A DNA stretch of 64,000 nt from a virus. A program made the translations under genes and the position numbers. This document shows positions 52,322 through 61,820 of the stretch, in pieces; positions within the stretch are counted from its first letter, which is position 1, and the number at the start of each line of letters is the position of its first letter. The notes beneath the pieces are model-generated. The model was not told where the DNA came from, made no database searches, and saw only the letters and a list, made by a program, of their open reading frames with translations. The stretch is from IMG/VR virus record IMGVR_UViG_3300046002_005654, positions 31,511 through 95,510 of that record. One strand, 5' to 3'.

Positions 52322-53333
52322 TTTAAATAAAAAATTCGTAACAAAAGAAGCTTTATTAGAAGAGCTTACTGATATAGAAATATATCAAATGTATTTACCA
52401 GAAGCTTTTGTATTTAATAAAACAATTAAATCTCCTTTAAGAGATGAAGAAAACGCTTCATTTGGTTTTTTTATAGGAGAAAATGGAGAAGTTTGTTTTA
52501 AAGATTTCTTATTAGGTGCTGGAGATTGTATTAAATTTGTACAATTAAAATTTGGATTAGATTTCTTTGAAGCTATGAGTAAAATAGTATTAGATGCAAA
52601 TTTAGATGGTCAATTCATAATAAAAAATACATTTAAAACTAATATAAATGCATCGGCTCAAGGAACGTCTAGAGAAAAAATGATAGCAAGTGTTAATTCT
52701 TTTAAACTTGGGAAAAAAGCAAGAGAATTTCATTTATATGATTTTGCATTTTGGTCACTATTTGGAATAACACATAAAACTTTATTAAGATATAGAGTTC
52801 AGCCAGTTAGTCATTTATTTTATGGAGATAAAATAGTAGTTGCTGAAAGATTATCTTACGCGTTTGAAGAGCGTAAAGATGGTAAAGTAACGTATAAAAT
52901 TTATCAACCTGAAAGCGATCATTATAAATGGATTAATAATCATAATGAGTCTGTGTGGCAAGGATGGGAGCAATTACCTGAAAAAGGAGAAATATTAATA
53001 ATAACTAAATCATTGAAAGATGTTATGGCTATTAATGATGTTTGTGGAATACCAGCTGTATCACTACAAGCAGAAGGAGTTATGCCTAAACAGCAAGTTA
53101 TTGATGAATTAAAATCAAGATTTGAGATTATATTTTTATTGTATGACAATGATTATGATAAAGAAGTTAATTGGGGTCAAGAATTTGGAGCTAAAATAGC
53201 TTTAAAATATAACATAGCTCAAATAGAAATACATAAGTCATATAGATCAAAAGATTTTAGTGATTTAGTAGCTGCTAAAGGAAAGAAAATAGCAAAAGAA
53301 GTTTTAGCTGAATTAATAGAAATACCTTTTTAA
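52311..53333 (+). CDS. DnaG-type primase lacking zinc ligands
   Basis: 340 residues. The N-terminal 110 residues follow the DnaG zinc-domain pattern (SPLRDEENASFGFFIG ... CFKDFLLGAGDCIKFVQLKFGLDFFEA) but the CxxH and CxxC ligands are mostly replaced. The TOPRIM part (about 225-310) has GEILIITKSLKDVMAI, LQAEGVMP and FLLYDNDYDKEV, where the family's Glu and DxD metal residues appear changed to Lys and DND. It should make RNA primers or bind DNA with the helicase; loss of the ligands leaves activity open. Confidence 0.7.
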   Translation: MVINLNKKFVTKEALLEELTDIEIYQMYLPEAFVFNKTIKSPLRDEENASFGFFIGENGEVCFKDFLLGAGDCIKFVQLKFGLDFFEAMSKIVLDANLDGQFIIKNTFKTNINASAQGTSREKMIASVNSFKLGKKAREFHLYDFAFWSLFGITHKTLLRYRVQPVSHLFYGDKIVVAERLSYAFEERKDGKVTYKIYQPESDHYKWINNHNESVWQGWEQLPEKGEILIITKSLKDVMAINDVCGIPAVSLQAEGVMPKQQVIDELKSRFEIIFLLYDNDYDKEVNWGQEFGAKIALKYNIAQIEIHKSYRSKDFSDLVAAKGKKIAKEVLAELIEIPF

Positions 53334-53334
53334 A

Positions 53335-53712
53335 ATGAATGAAAACGAAGAATTAGAAAAAAAAATATTAAAATATTTTAATCCAAAAGAATTAGTAATA
53401 TTAGACGACGGATACAATAGTCGTGGGCATTATAATTCAGTTACAGTAACGTATATATATAAATATGTATTGAATAAAGAATACGAAATGTCTGATATTA
53501 TAGATAAATTACTAGAAATGCATACTGATGAAAAAATTTATGCATTATTTTGCGGAACAGTTGAAAATGTTGTTTTTCACAATCGTGTTATAAATTATTG
53601 GAATTATCAATTAAATAACGGATACGAAAGATATAGCAATAAATATGCTTATGATTATTTTATAAATTATTTAAAACAATTAAAAATAGAAAACCAATTA
53701 GAAATAGTATAA
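53335..53712 (+). CDS. Small protein, unknown
   Basis: 125 residues, Asn/Tyr-rich with an N-terminal charged helix (NENEELEKKILKYFNPK). One nt after the primase stop and 2 nt before the cyclotransferase-like gene, so it links the replication and amide-bond clusters. No domain. Confidence 0.55.
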   Translation: MNENEELEKKILKYFNPKELVILDDGYNSRGHYNSVTVTYIYKYVLNKEYEMSDIIDKLLEMHTDEKIYALFCGTVENVVFHNRVINYWNYQLNNGYERYSNKYAYDYFINYLKQLKIENQLEIV

Positions 53713-53714
53713 AA

Positions 53715-54149
53715 ATGGAAAAAGATGAAAAATTAGTAGCAGTTTATGGCTCGTTAAGAGAAGGAATGCATAATAATGGAATGTTAGGAAAATCTGAATA
53801 TATAGGAAGTTTTAATTCAGAACCATCATATACCATGTTTAGTGTAAATGATCAATATCCTGCTGTAATAAATGAAGGCTCTACTTCAATATTATTAGAA
53901 GTATATAAAACAAATCCAGAAGTTCAAAAGAAATTAAACTTTTTAGAAGGGTATCATGATTCAAAAGATACAAAACATAATTATTATAATAGAGAAACTA
54001 TAGAAACTCCATATGGAGATGCTTATATATATTATTTTAATAACGATACTTCAAACTGTAAAATGGTTGAATCAGGAGATTGGTCTTCTTGGATGGCTGA
54101 AAAAGAAAAAATTAAATCAGAAAAAATATACAACGAATGGGGTTATTAA
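53715..54149 (+). CDS. Gamma-glutamylcyclotransferase-like (AIG2/GGCT fold) protein
   Basis: 144 residues, the family's usual size. VYGSLREGMHNNGM (residues 10-23) is the YGSLR ligand-binding loop of the GGCT/AIG2 family; FLEGYHD and NYYNRETIETPYGDAYIYYF follow. Enzymes of this type cleave gamma-glutamyl amides by ring closure (5-oxoproline) or remove gamma-glutamyl groups. Starts a close operon of amide-bond enzymes and overlaps the ATP-grasp gene by 13 nt. Confidence 0.8.
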   Translation: MEKDEKLVAVYGSLREGMHNNGMLGKSEYIGSFNSEPSYTMFSVNDQYPAVINEGSTSILLEVYKTNPEVQKKLNFLEGYHDSKDTKHNYYNRETIETPYGDAYIYYFNNDTSNCKMVESGDWSSWMAEKEKIKSEKIYNEWGY

Positions 54150-55072
54150 TAAAAAGAGTAGCTAAAAAAGAAACAGGAACAGTAGGTGTTGGAAAATATA
54201 GACCTATGATACGAAGTCGCCATCCATCTCATAATAAATTAAGATATGAAATAGCTAAATTGCCTTTCAGATCAGTTATTAGATTTGGATCATTAACAGA
54301 ATTAGTAGATAAATCATCATTAGATGGAAAAAGAATTGAATTAAATTCTAAAGAAGCTATTAGAAATAGTTCTTCTAAATTTAGAATGAAACAGTGTTTT
54401 ACTAAAGCAAAAGTTAAAACTGCTGAATGGTTTGTTTATAATTCAAAAGGAAATGGAAATAACTTTAGAAAACAATTTGCAGGGAGTAAAGACGATACTG
54501 ATTTAGAGGGATGGGAAGATTTTTCAGAAAAAATATTAGAATATCCAATAGTATCTAAACATCACTTTGGCTCAAGAGGTACTGGGAATAAACTTCATAA
54601 ATCTCAAGCTGAATTACAAGATTGGATGAAAGATAAGCAATTAGATAATTATATTTTTGAAAAATTTGTTAATTATAATAAAGAATATAGACTTCATTGT
54701 ACAAAAAATGGATGTTTTTACGCTTGTAGAAAAATGTTAAAAACAGAATTTAAAGATCATCCTAATGCTTGGCAAAGACACGATGATAATTCAGTATGGA
54801 TTTTAGAAGAAAATGAAAATTTCGATAAGCCTTCAAATTGGGATGAGATAATTGAAAATTGTGTTAATGCAGTAACGTCTTGCGGATTAGATTTTGGAGC
54901 TTGCGATTTAAGAGTACAAAATAATATTGATGAAGATGGTGTAAAAAGATCTCATTGTGACTTTATAGTTATTGAAGTTAATTCAGCTCCTTCATTTGGA
55001 GATGTAACTTTAAAAAAATACAAAGAAGAATTACCAAAACTTTTAATAGAAAAACATAATGCTAAAAGTTAA
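54137..55072 (+). CDS. ATP-grasp ligase (RimK/YheC-like)
   Basis: 311 residues. Visible landmarks: PIVSKHHFGSRGTGNKLHKS (Gly-rich nucleotide loop, about 138-157), EKFVNYNKEYRLHC (about 175-190), CDFIVIEVNSAPSFGDV with the metal-binding Glu/Asn near the C-terminus. ATP-grasp enzymes make amide bonds through an acyl phosphate. The substrate is unknown; membership of this cluster suggests amino-acid addition to a peptide or carboxylate. Overlaps both neighbours. Confidence 0.8.
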   Translation: MGLLIKRVAKKETGTVGVGKYRPMIRSRHPSHNKLRYEIAKLPFRSVIRFGSLTELVDKSSLDGKRIELNSKEAIRNSSSKFRMKQCFTKAKVKTAEWFVYNSKGNGNNFRKQFAGSKDDTDLEGWEDFSEKILEYPIVSKHHFGSRGTGNKLHKSQAELQDWMKDKQLDNYIFEKFVNYNKEYRLHCTKNGCFYACRKMLKTEFKDHPNAWQRHDDNSVWILEENENFDKPSNWDEIIENCVNAVTSCGLDFGACDLRVQNNIDEDGVKRSHCDFIVIEVNSAPSFGDVTLKKYKEELPKLLIEKHNAKS

Positions 55073-55463
55073 AGACCCAAGAGAAGTAGAAGATTTTGCT
55101 ATGAATTACGAAGGTAATGGCATAAAAGTATTTATAAAAGGTGGTTATATGACTCAATTTAGATATATAGAAGCTCCAACTGGTAATTGTCAATTAGCAA
55201 GCGCATATAACTTTTGTAATGTAATGCCTTATTTGAATAAATATAAAATTAGAGACTTGTTTATAAAAATGAGAAAAGGACAATTTATATTAAAAAGAAT
55301 ATTATTATTAGATTTAAACAGAAAATACGCAAATAATGTTGTTGAATGGCTTGCTCCGGGATCTATAATTGGAAATATGCCTTATAAATCAACAAATGGA
55401 AGTCAAATGAATATATTACTAATAAATTTAAGCTTAGTAAGGCAATTGCAATTACCAAAATAA
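55059..55463 (+). CDS. Small protein in the amide-bond cluster, unknown
   Basis: 134 residues, mixed alpha/beta: PTGNCQLASAYNFCNVM (about 45-60) and APGSIIGNMPYKSTNGSQM (about 100-118). Overlap with the ATP-grasp gene (14 nt) argues for working together. An acetyltransferase-like fold is one option because such domains occur in described amidoligase clusters, but I see no clear motif. Confidence 0.5.
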   Translation: MLKVKDPREVEDFAMNYEGNGIKVFIKGGYMTQFRYIEAPTGNCQLASAYNFCNVMPYLNKYKIRDLFIKMRKGQFILKRILLLDLNRKYANNVVEWLAPGSIIGNMPYKSTNGSQMNILLINLSLVRQLQLPK

Positions 55464-55481
55464 AAATAAAAAAATAGAAAA

Positions 55482-56192
55482 ATGAAAAAAATAATAGGAA
55501 TATACGCAGATGCCTTTAACGGAAAAGTTGGACAAACAGTACCTTATATGCAATTCTTTAGTCAATTTGGATATATTAGATTAATTTCTACATTAGACAA
55601 TCTTGATAATATTGAAAATGAAATAGATGTATTAGTTTCTCCAGGAGGCGCTGATGTTAATTCAGCTTTATATGGTAAAGTTCCTGGCGCTATGGACGGT
55701 AGAGCTAATCAGCATTATGAATATTTAGATAGTGTATTGTTACCTAAATTTATTCAAGCAAATAAACCTATTATAGGTATTTGTAGAGGAATGCAAGCTA
55801 TTAATTGCTTTTTAGGAGGTAATTTAAATCAACATATAGTAGGTCATCATCAAGGAGATGATAGACAGTCAACAAGACAAAAAGTTCAATTTACAAATAA
55901 TGATGGTGAATATTACATAAATACAATGCATCATCAATCTGTAGAAAAATTAGGTATTGGATTGGAATTATTGGCATATTCTCAACAATTTAGAGGATGT
56001 TATTCAGCTCAAGAAACAAGAATGACTTGGAGATATTTCAATAAAGAAGGAGTTATTGATAATAGAGTAGAAATGCCTATTACAATAGAGGCTTTTAAAC
56101 ATATTGAATTACCAATACTTGGAGTTCAATGGCATCCTGAAGAATTTAATTGTGAGTTTACAGTAAGTGAAATTAATAAATTATTAAAATAA
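55482..56192 (+). CDS. Class I glutamine amidotransferase / peptidase C26-like (copy 1)
   Basis: 236 residues. Catalytic triad visible: nucleophile elbow GICRGMQA (Cys101), His218 and Glu220 in GVQWHPEEF. SPGGADVN (about 53-60) is the oxyanion strand. Closest in style to PuuD gamma-glutamyl-gamma-aminobutyrate hydrolases, which split gamma-glutamyl amides; alternatively it could supply ammonia. Copy 2 follows 4 nt later. Confidence 0.8.
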   Translation: MKKIIGIYADAFNGKVGQTVPYMQFFSQFGYIRLISTLDNLDNIENEIDVLVSPGGADVNSALYGKVPGAMDGRANQHYEYLDSVLLPKFIQANKPIIGICRGMQAINCFLGGNLNQHIVGHHQGDDRQSTRQKVQFTNNDGEYYINTMHHQSVEKLGIGLELLAYSQQFRGCYSAQETRMTWRYFNKEGVIDNRVEMPITIEAFKHIELPILGVQWHPEEFNCEFTVSEINKLLK

Positions 56193-56196
56193 AAAA

Positions 56197-56880
56197 ATGG
56201 AAAAGAAAAAAATAACAGTATTGGTAAATAAATCTGCAGGACATGAATCTTGTGTTGAATTTTTAAATGAAAGATTTGATGTTAATGTAATTGACTGTAA
56301 AGAAGACTTAGATCGTGTAAAAATAGATTTAATGTTATTTACAGGTGGTGAAGACGTAACTCCTTCTTACTATGGAGAAAGCAAAGGAAAATTTACTGGT
56401 AATAGCGAAAAAAGAGATGATATTGAAACTACGTATATGTATCAAAGAAGTAGAATGCATGGCATTCCTAAATTAGGTATATGTAGAGGAGCTCAATTTT
56501 TAACAGTAATGAGCGGAGGAAAGTTAATTCAACATGTTAATGGACATGGAATGAGTGGATCTCACCCATTAAATATGAAACATCTTGGAATTGATGGTGA
56601 ATTTAAAATAACATCTACGCATCATCAAATGATGTTTCCTTATAATCTTGAAAAAAAAGATTACGAAATAATAGCTACTTCTAGTTATTTTCTTTCTAAT
56701 ACTTATTTAGACGGAATTAATCAAGAAAAAGAATTGCCAAAAGATTTTGAGGAATGTGAAATTGTATTTTATCCAAATTCAAATTCATTATGCATTCAAG
56801 GTCATCCTGAATATAGTAATTGTCCTAAAGATACTATTCAAGAATGTTTAAACTTAATTGAACAATATTTAAAATTATAA
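56197..56880 (+). CDS. Class I glutamine amidotransferase / peptidase C26-like (copy 2)
   Basis: 227 residues, a diverged paralog of the gene before it. TGGEDVTPSYYG, nucleophile GICRGAQF (Cys96), and IQGHPEYS with His203 and Glu205 keep the triad. Two linked copies suggest two different substrates or a heterodimer. Class I hydrolases of this type act on gamma-glutamyl bonds. Confidence 0.8.
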   Translation: MEKKKITVLVNKSAGHESCVEFLNERFDVNVIDCKEDLDRVKIDLMLFTGGEDVTPSYYGESKGKFTGNSEKRDDIETTYMYQRSRMHGIPKLGICRGAQFLTVMSGGKLIQHVNGHGMSGSHPLNMKHLGIDGEFKITSTHHQMMFPYNLEKKDYEIIATSSYFLSNTYLDGINQEKELPKDFEECEIVFYPNSNSLCIQGHPEYSNCPKDTIQECLNLIEQYLKL

Positions 56881-56882
56881 AA

Positions 56883-57689
56883 ATGAATAAATTTAATATA
56901 ACATTAGGGGCAGACCCAGAAACTTTTATTTGTGATGACAAAGAAATAGTTTCAGCTGAAGGATTAACTGAAGGAGGGACTAAAAAAGAACCAAAAATGA
57001 TTAGCGAAGAAGGCCATGCTATTCAAGAAGATGGAATTATGTTTGAATACAATATTCCCCCCTGTAAAACAGAAGAAGAATGGGTTAACGCTCATAAATT
57101 TTGTATTGATTATTTAGAAATATTAGCTAATGTTAATGGATTTAAATTAAGTGGTGAGGTTAGTGGTGTTGTAAATAAAAAATATTTAAAATCATTACAA
57201 GCAACAACCTTTGGTTGTGAGCCAGATTTCAATGTTTATGCAAAATCAATTAACGAAGCTCCTGATAACAATACAAACTTAAGATGCGCAGGTGGACATG
57301 TAGCTTTTGGTTATGATAATCCAGAATTTCCAACATCTGAAAAAATTGTAAAAGCTTTTGATATGTTTGTTACTTTACCAGCCCTCTTTAAAGACAATGA
57401 TACGCGTCGAAGAGAGTTATACGGAAAAGCAGGCTCATTTAGAGTAAAAGATTTTGGTGTAGAATGTAGAGCATTATCAAATTTTTGGATTAAATCCGAA
57501 GAAAACATGAGATGGGTATATAGACAATCAATTAAAGCAATTGAATGCGTTTTAAACAACGAAATTGACGAATTGATAGAATTATACTCTGAACAAGTTA
57601 GAGAGGCTATAGATACAGCTAATTTAGAATTAGCCACTAAATTATTAATTAATATTAATAGTGAAAAAAGAGAACTAGTAAAAATATAA
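56883..57689 (+). CDS. Phage-type COOH-NH2 ligase (glutamine-synthetase-like fold)
   Basis: 268 residues. LGADPETF (residues 7-14) is the signature start of the phage COOH-NH2 ligase family; EDGIMFEYNIPPC (about 48-60) and the FGCEPDFNVY and AGGHVAFGYDN segments are the remaining acidic and His landmarks. The family is predicted to join a carboxylate to an amine with ATP, using a glutamine-synthetase/gamma-glutamylcysteine-synthetase-type fold. Spaced 2 nt from copy 2. Confidence 0.85.
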   Translation: MNKFNITLGADPETFICDDKEIVSAEGLTEGGTKKEPKMISEEGHAIQEDGIMFEYNIPPCKTEEEWVNAHKFCIDYLEILANVNGFKLSGEVSGVVNKKYLKSLQATTFGCEPDFNVYAKSINEAPDNNTNLRCAGGHVAFGYDNPEFPTSEKIVKAFDMFVTLPALFKDNDTRRRELYGKAGSFRVKDFGVECRALSNFWIKSEENMRWVYRQSIKAIECVLNNEIDELIELYSEQVREAIDTANLELATKLLININSEKRELVKI

Positions 57690-57699
57690 CAAAAATAAA

Positions 57700-59628
57700 A
57701 TGGAAGTAAAAATAATATTAATATTATTAATAATACACTTATTAGGAATAATAATTTTTAAACCAAAGATGAATATTTTATCTTGTGGAATATTCGGATG
57801 GGCTGGTAAGAGTTATAAAACTTTCAACAAAGCTAAATTTGATATTCAAGGACTATATAATGATTCTAGGGGTGGTGACTCTTGTGGAGTTACTACTGAT
57901 GGGGAAATTTATTATGGATTAACTGGATCTAAACATTATAGTGATTTTTTACATAAAAATGGATATGAATCACCTTTAATGATTCCTACAGTAATAGGTC
58001 ATACAAGAAAATCTAGTAGCGGAACTGTTAATACTGACAATGCACATCCTTTTGGATTTGGAGATTATGAAAAATCTTTTGAATTTGTAGGCGTTCACAA
58101 TGGAACTTTGCATAATCAAGCAGTAATAGCAAAACAATTTGACTTAAATACATCTGTAGAAGAAAAAAACAATTTTGGAATTAGTACTTGGAAAAGAAAT
58201 AAAATAGATTCTGAAATTTTATTAGAAATTATTTATTTAAATAAAAATTTTAAAGTTTTATCTGACTACATAGGAGGAGCTGCTTTATTGTTTACCAATA
58301 CTTTAGAGCCTAATGTATTATATGCATTTAAAGGAGCTTCAAGGCTTGATGAGTATGATAAAGGAGTTGATCTTGAAGAAAGACCTTTATATTATTATAA
58401 AGAATCTAAAAATAGTTTATACATTTCATCTTTACAAGAAAGTTTAGAAGCTATTGGAGGAGTTGCAAATGAAAATCTATTTAGTCTTAATCCAAATACT
58501 GTATATAAAATAACAGATGGTAATATAGATTCTGCAGAAAAATTTGAAATTTCAAGAAGAAATGCCCACCAAAGACCAGCTACTTATAAAACAACTAAAT
58601 ACTCTGCTTGTGGATATGAATGGAAATCTAAAAGAGAAACTGAGTGGGAGGACTTAAGAGATTCGTCAAAAAAGGAAAGCGGAGTAGAAAAAATTCAAGA
58701 AGAAAAAGAAATTAGAATTTTTAAATCTCCTATTACGTTTAATAAATTAAGGTATCATAGAAATGGCCATCTAATAAACGGAATATGCGTTTGGATTAAG
58801 GATTATGGTTTTCATTTAATATCTCAAAAATTAGAAGTTGCTGATAAAGAAGCTTCGGAAATGATAGGTCAAGCATACGATATGGAGTATGGATTTTTTG
58901 CATTTGAAAAAAATATGAGTGTTATTGATGAAAACGTTATATATCCATTTACAGTTGAAAATAAAAAAGTTCCTGGATTATTCTATTTTTACGATGGAAT
59001 TATGTTAGAAACCAGATTAGATTATTCAGCTGTTAATCAAAAAGTAAAAAACTATAATGTATGGGATTTGTCAGAAATGTCAAAACATCCAATTATAGAA
59101 ATAAATAAATCTGATACGTATCACAGATTATATAATCAAATTATATTTAAAAGAGTTGCTTTTACTGGAAATATTTCTCCACTAAGTAGTAGTAAAATTT
59201 ATTATATTAATCAAGGTGATTTAACAAAAACTGATTTAATAGACAAAAAACAAATTGAAGATTCATATGTTTCTGCAATAACTTTATATAATAAAGAACA
59301 TGAAGGTCAATTAATTTTAGATGTATTAAATAAAGATAATGACGAAGAGCTTATTAAAAAGAAATTTACTGAATTTTGTAAATTAAACGAATTAGAAGTT
59401 ACAAGTTGTGATGAGAGTGAAGATAAAAAAATAGAAATAGATAAGGAAGAAGATCTTGTAATTAGACAATCTGTAGATGTTATAATATCTCCTGTTTATT
59501 TAAAAGTTCAAGAAAGTATATCTATATTATCTGAATTTGAAGAAAAAGATTTTATTAAAGAAATAATTGAAATAAATGAAGATTATTTAAACTTAATGGA
59601 CGAAATAATTGTTAAAAATTATAAATAA
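57700..59628 (+). CDS. Class II glutamine amidotransferase with long C-terminal region
   Basis: 642 codons if the start at 57700 is used. The class II core is LSCGIFGWAGKS (nucleophile Cys29, or Cys6 from the inner ATG at 57769), RGGDSCGV, IGHTRKSSSG and GVHNGTLHN. The first 23 residues are hydrophobic (KIILILLIIHLLGIIIF), so the longer start gives a membrane anchor or cleaved propeptide; the shorter gives the near-terminal Cys normal for the family. Residues after ~290 show no asparagine-synthetase motif. It would release ammonia from glutamine. Confidence 0.75.
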   Translation: MEVKIILILLIIHLLGIIIFKPKMNILSCGIFGWAGKSYKTFNKAKFDIQGLYNDSRGGDSCGVTTDGEIYYGLTGSKHYSDFLHKNGYESPLMIPTVIGHTRKSSSGTVNTDNAHPFGFGDYEKSFEFVGVHNGTLHNQAVIAKQFDLNTSVEEKNNFGISTWKRNKIDSEILLEIIYLNKNFKVLSDYIGGAALLFTNTLEPNVLYAFKGASRLDEYDKGVDLEERPLYYYKESKNSLYISSLQESLEAIGGVANENLFSLNPNTVYKITDGNIDSAEKFEISRRNAHQRPATYKTTKYSACGYEWKSKRETEWEDLRDSSKKESGVEKIQEEKEIRIFKSPITFNKLRYHRNGHLINGICVWIKDYGFHLISQKLEVADKEASEMIGQAYDMEYGFFAFEKNMSVIDENVIYPFTVENKKVPGLFYFYDGIMLETRLDYSAVNQKVKNYNVWDLSEMSKHPIIEINKSDTYHRLYNQIIFKRVAFTGNISPLSSSKIYYINQGDLTKTDLIDKKQIEDSYVSAITLYNKEHEGQLILDVLNKDNDEELIKKKFTEFCKLNELEVTSCDESEDKKIEIDKEEDLVIRQSVDVIISPVYLKVQESISILSEFEEKDFIKEIIEINEDYLNLMDEIIVKNYK

Positions 59629-61817
59629 TGGAAGAGCTTATAACAACAATAAGTGGAAAACAATGTAAAAAATCTGAATGTAGATTAATTGAAAAACAAT
59701 ATTATTTAATTGGAAAAAATAATGTTGAAAATTCAGGAGATGTATATTTATTAGATAATAGATATATAAGAGAAAATACAGGAAGAGTTGTTTTTAATAA
59801 TAGTTCTAAATCTTATCAATTAAAAAATGATAGTTTAGATTATGGAATAGTTTCTATGGATCAAGAATCTAATTTTATTTTTGGATATTTTAATCAAGAT
59901 GTAAATTGTCAATTATTAATAGATAAAAATCAAGGAACTCATAAATGTATTAATGAAGAAATAATTAATAGAAATTTTAGAGAAGAATTATCTACTGGAT
60001 ATTTTTATCATATTTCTTTAATGAAGGCTTGCAGATTTAATTTAATTAAAAACGTTAAAAAAGAGCTTAAAGAATCTTTACCTTACGATTCAAAAGGAAT
60101 AATGGGAAAATATATTGAAAGATATAATAATAATTACAAACCCGTTATAAATCATACAATTGAAAAATTTAGTAAAGCAATAGGTGGTTTAACGTTTGGT
60201 TTTGAATTTGAAACTGTAAAAGGAGTTATACCAAATAATAAATTATCATTACTTCCGTTAATTCCATTAAGAGATGGAAGTATTGGAGGATTAGAGTATG
60301 TTACAATACCATTAAGTGGTGCAAAAGGAATAAAAGCACTTATTGATTGTGTAAAAGAACTTGAAAAAAGAACTGAATATAACAATGATTGTTCTCTTCA
60401 CCTCCATCTTGGAAACATACCAAGAACTCCTGAATTTATATTAGCTTTTTACAAACTAATATCTTCTCATCAAGAAGAGATGTTTTCTTTATTTCCATTA
60501 TATAAAAAATATAATTTTGGAGTTAAAAGAAAAAACTATTCAGAACCGTTTCCATTTAATGATATTAATTGTAGATTAGATGCTAAAATAAATCCAAAAG
60601 ACAAACCTCAAGTAAATCAAAATTTTGATGTTTTATTTTCTCATTTGACTGGTCAGCATACTTTTTACGATTATGGATGTGATTTAATTAATGTTGATCA
60701 TCACCCAGCAGATCCTCAAGGTAATCAAAAATGGAATATAAAAAAGAGATATTACGCATATAATTTAATTCCATTAATATTTGGTAATAAAGAAACTATT
60801 GAATTTAGAATTCATACTCCTACTTATGATATTGATAAAATATTAAATTTCTTGTTTATTAATTCTTATTTAATAAATTATACAATTGCAAATCAAGATA
60901 AAATATTATCTGATCCTAGTTATTTGTGTGTAAAAAACAATAAGGGTATTGGTAAATTAATTAGTAATCATTTTGCAAATTCAAATTTTTTAACAGGAAA
61001 TGACAAAGATGCTTTAGCTAATTATCATCATAATTATATTGAAGAAAGAAGAAGAGTAACTTATGAAGATAATTGTAAAGGAAATATTATTGGTAATGAA
61101 GATAGTATAAATTGCTACAGATCTATAAACTGGAAAGAAGAAGAATCTTTTAATAAATATAATGTAAATAATCTTAAATATAATTATATAGGAGAAGAAG
61201 ATGGAGAATTAAAAGCTTCATTAAGTTATAGAGATTGGGATTCTTTAAGGAAAAAAACTCAAGGACAAATAAAAATGGAGTCTACAATTGGAGTTTCTAA
61301 AAGAAGAGGCACAAGAGTTCTTACTAGTTATGGAGATTCTGAATTTCCAAGAAAAATGTTTGGAGAAGGAGAAAGGCATTTTAATAATAGAGTTTCTGAA
61401 TGGAATCAATTAAGCAAATCAGCTGAAAAAATTAGCGGTAATGAAATAGCAGAAGGTATTTACATTGATAATCCTAATAGAGAACTTGAAGTTGAATTAA
61501 ATACTAAATATTTAGAAGCAATTAAAGTTATGGAAAATTCTATTCGTAGCACAATTGCATCGCCTAGTGTTCAATCTGGATACGCTTCTTATAGAGATTC
61601 AAGAAAAATGGTTACTGGAGATGGAACTATAAATAATACTGTAAATTCTATAAGTGAACTTGATAAAGCTGTCAAGTATTCTTTAGATAAAAATGACTGG
61701 GGTTGGAGTGATTTAATTCCAGAATATCATACTGTTAATTTAGGAATTGAGCCAATAGAAGATTTAAAACCAGAATCAGAGCCTAAATTAGTTAAAGTTA
61801 AATCTAAATTTTGGTAA
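59628..61817 (+). CDS. Amidoligase (glutamine-synthetase-like fold), large
   Basis: 729 residues; one-base overlap with the preceding gene. The amidoligase core is LTFGFEFETVKG (about 188-199, Glu ligands), SIGGLEYVTIPLSG (about 218-231) and CSLHLHLG (about 255-262), then KETIEFRIHTPT. The first 180 and last 250 residues are extra and of unknown fold. Amidoligases are predicted to use ATP to form amide bonds on peptides, cell wall or other acids. Last gene of the amide-bond operon. Confidence 0.85.
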   Translation: MEELITTISGKQCKKSECRLIEKQYYLIGKNNVENSGDVYLLDNRYIRENTGRVVFNNSSKSYQLKNDSLDYGIVSMDQESNFIFGYFNQDVNCQLLIDKNQGTHKCINEEIINRNFREELSTGYFYHISLMKACRFNLIKNVKKELKESLPYDSKGIMGKYIERYNNNYKPVINHTIEKFSKAIGGLTFGFEFETVKGVIPNNKLSLLPLIPLRDGSIGGLEYVTIPLSGAKGIKALIDCVKELEKRTEYNNDCSLHLHLGNIPRTPEFILAFYKLISSHQEEMFSLFPLYKKYNFGVKRKNYSEPFPFNDINCRLDAKINPKDKPQVNQNFDVLFSHLTGQHTFYDYGCDLINVDHHPADPQGNQKWNIKKRYYAYNLIPLIFGNKETIEFRIHTPTYDIDKILNFLFINSYLINYTIANQDKILSDPSYLCVKNNKGIGKLISNHFANSNFLTGNDKDALANYHHNYIEERRRVTYEDNCKGNIIGNEDSINCYRSINWKEEESFNKYNVNNLKYNYIGEEDGELKASLSYRDWDSLRKKTQGQIKMESTIGVSKRRGTRVLTSYGDSEFPRKMFGEGERHFNNRVSEWNQLSKSAEKISGNEIAEGIYIDNPNRELEVELNTKYLEAIKVMENSIRSTIASPSVQSGYASYRDSRKMVTGDGTINNTVNSISELDKAVKYSLDKNDWGWSDLIPEYHTVNLGIEPIEDLKPESEPKLVKVKSKFW

Positions 61818-61820
61818 TAA

